This document shows positions 21,399 through 24,887 of a DNA stretch of 24,887 nucleotides, one piece after another. The translations under genes and the position numbers were made by a program. This DNA is from a virus, in IMG/VR virus record IMGVR_UViG_3300020474_000103, positions 1 to 24,887 of that record, one strand, 5' to 3'. The notes under the pieces were generated by a model. It was not told where the DNA came from. It did no database searches and saw only the letters and a list, made by a program, of their open reading frames with translations. How positions within the stretch are numbered: the first letter of the stretch is position 1; every line of letters starts with the position of its first letter.

Positions 21399-23129
21399 AT
21401 GGCATGGAAAAAAGTCATTGTCTCGGGGTCGGTAGCTAGTTTATCGGAAGTATCAGCATCGGTAGGGTTTAAAGGTAATCTTGTTGGTGCGGTAACAGGT
21501 AATGCCACAACCGCGACAACAGCAACTCAAGTTGGGAACAGTTTGACGGTTGACGATTCAACCATCCAACTGAACTCAGGTACCACATACGATGGTGCAG
21601 CCGCGAGAACCATTAGTGTAAAAAATAGTGGTATAACACTCGCAAAAATAGCAAATCAAGCAAACAATACGGTTTTAGGTAATGTATCAGGTGGTGCAGC
21701 AGCACCAAGTGCATTAACTGCTGCAAATATAAGAACATTAATTAGTGTTGAAGAAGACGCAGATGTAACAGATGCGACTAATGTAGCAGCAGCTGGAGCA
21801 TTAATGGATTCTGAACTTGCAGAAATCGCAACGGTAAAAGCATTAACAAAAGCAGGAATCTCAGGTTCATTATCATCAACCGCATTAGCAGCATTAGGTG
21901 CAGGATTAGTATCATCATCAGCGCAGGTATCTGCATTAGGTGGTGTTCAAGATTCAACAATCACAATAACTGCAGGTAATGGTTTATCAGGTGGTGGTTC
22001 ATTTACTGTAAATACAGGAAGTAATGGAACTATTTCATTGGCAGTAGGTGTTGATGATTCAACAATCGAACTTAACTCAGACGCACTAAGAATTAAAGAT
22101 AGTGGTGTTACATTAGCAAAAATAGCAAATCAAGCAAACAACACAATTTTAGGTAATGTATCAGGTGGTGCAGCAGCACCAAGTGCATTGACCGCAGCAA
22201 ATGTTAGAACACTCATCAATGTTGAGGATGGAGCAGACGTAACAGACGCAACTAATGTAACTTCAGCAGGTGCATTAATGGATTCTGAAGTAGGTGATTT
22301 AGCATTGGTTAAAGGATTGTCAAAAGCAGGAATCTCAGGTTCATTTGGAGCAGCAAGTGCATCATTTAGTACAAGAGTAACTGCGAATGACGCGAAGTTA
22401 ACTGCAAATACATCAAATGTAACTACAGCAGGTGCATTGATGGATTCAGAAGTAACAAACCTTGCATTCGTAAAATCATTAACAGGTGGTATTGCAGAAG
22501 GAAATGTCGCACAATTTACCGCAGCTGTAGCAGATAATGATTTCTTAAGAATCGATGGAACAGAAGTAGAAGGTTTATCAGCAACTGAAGTAAGAACTGC
22601 ATTAAATGTTGAAGATGGTGCAGATGTAACAGATACTACTAATGTAACCGCAGCAGGTGCATTAATGGATTCTGAATTAACTTCACTTTCAGATGTTAAA
22701 GCAATTGACCAAGGATTAACTACAACATCTAATGTAACATTTAATAATGTTATAGCAACAGGTAACTTAGATGTACAAGGTACAACCACAACTCTTAATA
22801 CTACGAACTTAAATGTTGAAGACCAATTTATATTAGTAAATTCAGGTTCAAACTCAAAAGACGCAGGTATTATCTTTGGTGGTACAGGTGGTACTAATCA
22901 ACAAGGTAAAGCACTTATTTGGGATTATTCTTTCAATAGTAACGATGGTCGTTTAGCAGTATCGACAACAGACGTTGCATGGAATAATACTACCAATTTC
23001 GCAGGTGGAACCGCTGGTTATTATGTAGCAGGTGTGTTTATAGGAAGTTTAGAAGACGCCGCGACTGCAAAAGCAGACCATAGAGGTAACATAAGAATAA
23101 CTTCAGGTGAAATATTCATTTATGTATAA
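21399..23129 (+). CDS. Repeat-built tail-fibre protein, 576 aa
   Basis: The start MAWKKVIVSGSVASLSEVSA is shared in pattern with the gene at 23651 and is likely a common virion-attachment end. The body is repetitive: the block LAKIANQANNT.LGNVSGGA through NVxxAGALMDSE occurs twice in full and the AGALMDSE end occurs four times. Short phrases (ISGSLSSTALAALGAGLVSSSAQ) recall the long fibre. Residues 445-500 (TSNVTFNNVIATGNLDVQGT followed by NLNVEDQFILVNSGS) are of a type widespread in marine T4-like phage fibres. A short non-repetitive C-terminal domain follows. A strong AGGAG site precedes the ATG. Role as a fibre or baseplate-linked adhesin is inferred from composition and neighbours. Confidence 0.75.
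   Translation: MAWKKVIVSGSVASLSEVSASVGFKGNLVGAVTGNATTATTATQVGNSLTVDDSTIQLNSGTTYDGAAARTISVKNSGITLAKIANQANNTVLGNVSGGAAAPSALTAANIRTLISVEEDADVTDATNVAAAGALMDSELAEIATVKALTKAGISGSLSSTALAALGAGLVSSSAQVSALGGVQDSTITITAGNGLSGGGSFTVNTGSNGTISLAVGVDDSTIELNSDALRIKDSGVTLAKIANQANNTILGNVSGGAAAPSALTAANVRTLINVEDGADVTDATNVTSAGALMDSEVGDLALVKGLSKAGISGSFGAASASFSTRVTANDAKLTANTSNVTTAGALMDSEVTNLAFVKSLTGGIAEGNVAQFTAAVADNDFLRIDGTEVEGLSATEVRTALNVEDGADVTDTTNVTAAGALMDSELTSLSDVKAIDQGLTTTSNVTFNNVIATGNLDVQGTTTTLNTTNLNVEDQFILVNSGSNSKDAGIIFGGTGGTNQQGKALIWDYSFNSNDGRLAVSTTDVAWNNTTNFAGGTAGYYVAGVFIGSLEDAATAKADHRGNIRITSGEIFIYV
21627..21815 (+). repeat. Long direct repeat within the fibre gene, copy 1
   Basis: This 189-bp segment is repeated in frame, with scattered changes, at 22101-22289. 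It encodes the block from SGITLAKIANQANNT to AGALMDSE. Shorter partial copies of its end are at 22416-22451 and 22590-22676. Confidence 0.8.
22101..22289 (+). repeat. Long direct repeat within the fibre gene, copy 2
   Basis: Same 189-bp length as copy 1 and begins 474 bases after it (158 codons), keeping frame. Most differences are at third positions or are conservative, so the copies have been kept apart by selection or recent partial gene conversion. Confidence 0.8.
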
Positions 23130-23149
23130 TTAAATTAAAAAATTAAGTT

Positions 23150-23338
23150 ATGTCAAATCATAAACAACTTAGAAAAAGTATACAACAACCCCAAAAAGAG
23201 ACAAACCTCAAGCTTAATAAACAAGAGCTTGAGGTTCTCTTGTTTTTAATATCGAATGGAACCTTCAAGGGTACAGATATTGAAAGAATATATAAATTAG
23301 CAGTAAAAATACAAGTAGAACACGATAAATTAAAATAG
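23150..23338 (+). CDS. Small protein between fibre genes, 62 aa
   Basis: Unknown function. The second half (LNKQELEVLLFLISNGTFKG then DIERIYKLAVKIQVEHDKLK) has the same outline as the next gene's LEENDLKVIQIALNKLPITG then KIQMEIEFLK, so the two are probably distant duplicates: a helix, a Gly turn, and a second helix ending in KIQ-E. No Shine-Dalgarno sequence is evident. An 11-bp perfect hairpin lies inside the coding region, which is unusual. Placed between two fibre genes, it might be a chaperone or a regulator; the sequence does not decide. Confidence 0.55.
   Translation: MSNHKQLRKSIQQPQKETNLKLNKQELEVLLFLISNGTFKGTDIERIYKLAVKIQVEHDKLK
23204..23236 (+). other. 11-bp perfect hairpin inside the 62-aa gene
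   Basis: AACCTCAAGCT pairs without mismatch with AGCTTGAGGTT across an 11-nt loop and is followed by CTCTTGTTTTTA. It lies 75 bases after the long-repeat fibre stop. It may be a terminator for the fibre message placed within the next small gene, or an RNA signal; the T-tract is imperfect. Confidence 0.55.
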
Positions 23339-23340
23339 TT

Positions 23341-23532
23341 ATGAAAGAATATAAAGGTTTAGAAGAAAACGATTTAAAAGTTATACAAATCGCATTAAAC
23401 AAACTACCAATAACAGGTGCAGAAGCACAGATGATGGTAGGAATCCAACAAAAAATTCAAATGGAGATAGAATTCCTAAAAACTCCAAAAAGAGGTAGAC
23501 CAAAAAAAGGTGATACAATAATTAAAGGATAA
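23341..23532 (+). CDS. Small protein with AT-hook-like tail, 63 aa
   Basis: Begins two bases after the stop of its likely distant duplicate. Residues 6-46 form two helices (LEENDLKVIQIALNKL and AQMMVGIQQKIQMEIEFLK). The tail TPKRGRPKKGDT holds the RGRP core of an AT-hook, a minor-groove AT-DNA binding motif. In this AT-rich genome such a motif could bind phage DNA. No full family is recognised. DNA-binding is inference from the motif alone. Confidence 0.55.
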   Translation: MKEYKGLEENDLKVIQIALNKLPITGAEAQMMVGIQQKIQMEIEFLKTPKRGRPKKGDTIIKG

Positions 23533-23555
23533 TTTTACTTTCTTTTATTTTTTCA

Positions 23556-23564
23556 ATACTTATA
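23556..23564 (+). promoter_or_regulatory. ATACTTATA, one-base variant of the intergenic motif
   Basis: Differs from ATATTTATA at one position. It lies 24 bases after the AT-hook gene and 86 bases before the next ATG, the same long-leader arrangement as the motif at 21308 before a related gene. Confidence 0.45.
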
Positions 23565-23585
23565 TAAAAGAAATTAAGTTAAATC

Positions 23586-23632
23586 TTGGTTGTTGGCCCT
23601 CACGGGAAGTGGGCACGAATGTGTTACCAACC
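23586..23632 (+). other. Structured leader, TTGGTTGT...ACCAACC type, copy 2
   Basis: This GC-richer patch stands out in AT-rich DNA. TTGGT pairs with ACCAA (23626-23630), or GGTTG with CAACC. Inside, GCCC (23595-23599 region) can pair with GGGC around 23610-23614. It has the same start and end words as the leader at 21329-21362 and precedes a gene with the same N-terminal pattern. Confidence 0.4.
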
Positions 23633-23650
23633 GCAAATTAGGATTAGAAT

Positions 23651-24283
23651 ATGCCAAATTGGAAAAAACTAATAACATCAGGCAGTAACGCCGTACTGAA
23701 CGATATCACCGCATCAGGTGAAATACTTATACCACAATATGTTGAACATTTAGATGATACAGATACTAAATTAGGATTTAGTGCAGCTAATACTGTTGTA
23801 CTTGTAACAGGTGGGTCAACAAGATTAAAAGCAACTAATAGTGGTGTTGAAATTACAGGTACACTTGACGCAACAAAAGAAAAACAAATAATACATACAA
23901 ATGGTGAAGTAGTAAAAGAAGGTATACTTACCGCATATGTTCCATTTGCAAATATAAACATAATGGATACTGATGTTCAAACGGGTTATTGGCAATATGT
24001 TGCTCCCGTAGATGGATATGTAGAAAAAGTAATTGTAAGTCCACATCAAGCAGCAACAAGTGGTACTGTTGGATTACAATGGAAAAATCAAAGTGGTAAT
24101 ATTTCAACCGAAGTAGATGGAACAATATCAGCAACCGCAGGTGTTCCAACAACCTATACTTTTGGTTCATCATATGGTTTTAGTGGTGATGATAGATTAA
24201 ACTTATTAGTAGATAGAGGTGCATCCGCAAGGTCAAGGGGATTTGGTTTTACGATAATATTAAGACTTGATTTTGTTAGTTAA
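23651..24283 (+). CDS. Short fibre/tail protein, 210 aa
   Basis: The start MPNWKKLITSGSNAVLNDIT matches the pattern W-KK-I-SGS-A-L of the 576-aa fibre, suggesting the same attachment point on the virion. Residues 30-80 are beta-rich (KLGFSAANTVVLVTGGSTRL), and residues 95-210 form a beta-sandwich-like domain (YWQYVAPVDGYVEKVIVSPH; then GFSGDDRLNLLVDRGASARS) ending in ILRLDFVS. This looks like a short fibre or tip protein. Its TAA is followed, in the same frame after only nine bases, by the ATG of the Hint-collagen gene. The two genes could therefore derive from one ORF. Function is inferred from the shared N-terminus and setting. Confidence 0.65.
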   Translation: MPNWKKLITSGSNAVLNDITASGEILIPQYVEHLDDTDTKLGFSAANTVVLVTGGSTRLKATNSGVEITGTLDATKEKQIIHTNGEVVKEGILTAYVPFANINIMDTDVQTGYWQYVAPVDGYVEKVIVSPHQAATSGTVGLQWKNQSGNISTEVDGTISATAGVPTTYTFGSSYGFSGDDRLNLLVDRGASARSRGFGFTIILRLDFVS

Positions 24284-24292
24284 GGGGTTATT

Positions 24293-24887
24293 ATGGAATT
24301 AATACACGGATTACATAAAGATACCTTACTTGAAATCAACGGTAAACTTACTCCAATAAGTAATATATCGATTGGTGACAAAGTTAAAGGTTATGATGTA
24401 GAAAATGGTATCTACAGAGACAACAAGGTTGTTAGAGTAGCAACTGAAGAGATACAATCATACTTAAAACTTAAACTTTCAAACGGAACTGAATTAAAAA
24501 CTTCCGTTGATATAAAAATATTTAAAGATGGTGAATGGGTTTCACCAATCGGTAATACATCATGCGCATCTGACGATTGTAAATGTTCTCATAAATCATT
24601 TTTCAATGATATAAAAGTTATTTCCGTAGAATTAGTAGAAGAACCTATAGTAATTAGGAGTATAGAGGTAGAACCTGACCATAATTACTTTGTAGGTGAT
24701 TTATTAGTACATAACACGGGTCCACAGGGACCAAAAGGTCAAAAAGGACAAAAAGGAACAACAGGTCCCCAAGGTCCTACAGGTCCTCAAGGAGCACAAG
24801 GTCCTCAAGGTGCACAAGGTGGTGGTGGTGGTCAAGGTCCTACAGGAGCACAAGGTGCAAAAGGTTCATTAGGTCCAACAGGTCCTC
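24293..24887 (+). CDS. Hint (intein-like) domain joined to collagen-like fibre, 3' end beyond window
   Basis: Residues 1-141 fit a Hint fold. The N-terminal block is GLHKDTLLEINGKLTPISNI then SIGDKVKGYD, a B-like block is LSNGTELKTSVDIKIF, and the C-terminal block EPDHNYFVGDLLVHN141|T142 is intact. The usual Cys1 is Gly6 and the block-B His is Asp73, so full splicing is not expected; Asn141 cyclisation could still cut before Thr142. C91, C96, C98 and H100 form a possible metal knuckle inside the domain. From Thr142 the protein is Gly-X-Y collagen-like (GPQGPKGQKGQKGTTGPQGP onward) to the window edge. AAGGGG lies six bases before the ATG. The gene is incomplete. Self-cleavage is predicted, not shown. 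Confidence 0.75.
   Translation, partial: MELIHGLHKDTLLEINGKLTPISNISIGDKVKGYDVENGIYRDNKVVRVATEEIQSYLKLKLSNGTELKTSVDIKIFKDGEWVSPIGNTSCASDDCKCSHKSFFNDIKVISVELVEEPIVIRSIEVEPDHNYFVGDLLVHNTGPQGPKGQKGQKGTTGPQGPTGPQGAQGPQGAQGGGGGQGPTGAQGAKGSLGPTGP

Noticed and set aside
22130-22789. 219-codon minus-strand frame inside the repeat fibre
   Set aside because: It arises from repetitive Ala/Thr/Val codons of the fibre; no start context or recognisable product.
24293-24718. A complete, splicing-competent intein
   Set aside because: There is almost no N-extein, the first nucleophile position is Gly and block-B His is replaced by Asp, so only C-terminal cleavage remains plausible.
1-24887. tRNA genes, CRISPR arrays, insertion sequences or attachment sites
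   Set aside because: I saw no cloverleaf-like sequence, spaced short repeats, transposase or terminal inverted repeats by eye; direct repeats found are all coding.

Overview
The window reads as late structural DNA of a T4-like (Myoviridae-type) phage. It is AT-rich, almost every gene is on the + strand, spacing is tight, and there are no tRNAs, rRNAs or cellular operons. The recognisable T4-type core is the large terminase (gp17), portal (gp20), prohead protease (gp21), scaffold (gp22) and major capsid protein (gp23), followed by a PhoH-like ATPase. Marine origin is inferred from the style of the fibre proteins. A Bacteroidota (flavobacterial) host is suggested by the phage bS21, whose C-terminal half looks like the Bacteroidota form, and by codon use strongly favouring AGA and A/T endings. 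The host assignment is inference.

Layout. (1) 1-2980: two Lys-rich proteins cut up by repeated (S)(V/I/L)NE|(A/G) motifs that fit the T4 gp21 cleavage consensus, so probably virion-internal polyproteins. (2) 3033-5163: a GT-A-like glycosyltransferase and two small membrane-anchored proteins. (3) 5168-8709: terminase and portal; the sheath and tube genes that lie between these in T4 are absent. (4) 8759-11952: three uncharacterised genes in the gp67/gp68 position, the protease, two small proteins with capsid-targeting-like N-termini ending in a cleavage site, and one 52-aa ORF. (5) 12023-15376: a phage ribosomal protein bS21, a very acidic scaffold with five exact SEEDEMK repeats, the major capsid protein and a strong terminator. 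(6) 15439-16101: PhoH. (7) 16161-24887: a run of adhesin/fibre genes, including a 1345-aa cadherin-like protein, a protein with a cupredoxin-like domain carrying a full type-1 copper ligand set, a repeat-built fibre, two small ORFs, another short fibre, and a partial gene joining a degenerate Hint (intein-like) domain to a collagen-like Gly-X-Y tail.

How the parts fit. Protease, scaffold, capsid, portal and the presumed internal proteins all carry sites of one cleavage type, so a single protease could mature the whole prohead. A 9-base motif, ATATTTATA, lies in seven intergenic gaps just upstream of transcription-unit starts (near variants in three more) and is a candidate late promoter or leader element. 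Several leaders then carry small hairpins, most strikingly three 7-bp/6-nt hairpins in a row before the scaffold gene.

Most unusual points: the Hint-collagen gene (C-terminal cleavage block kept, N-terminal splicing residues lost), the head polyprotein cleavage map, the copper-site fibre, the conserved motif with leader hairpins, and bS21 behind a terminator-like leader hairpin.
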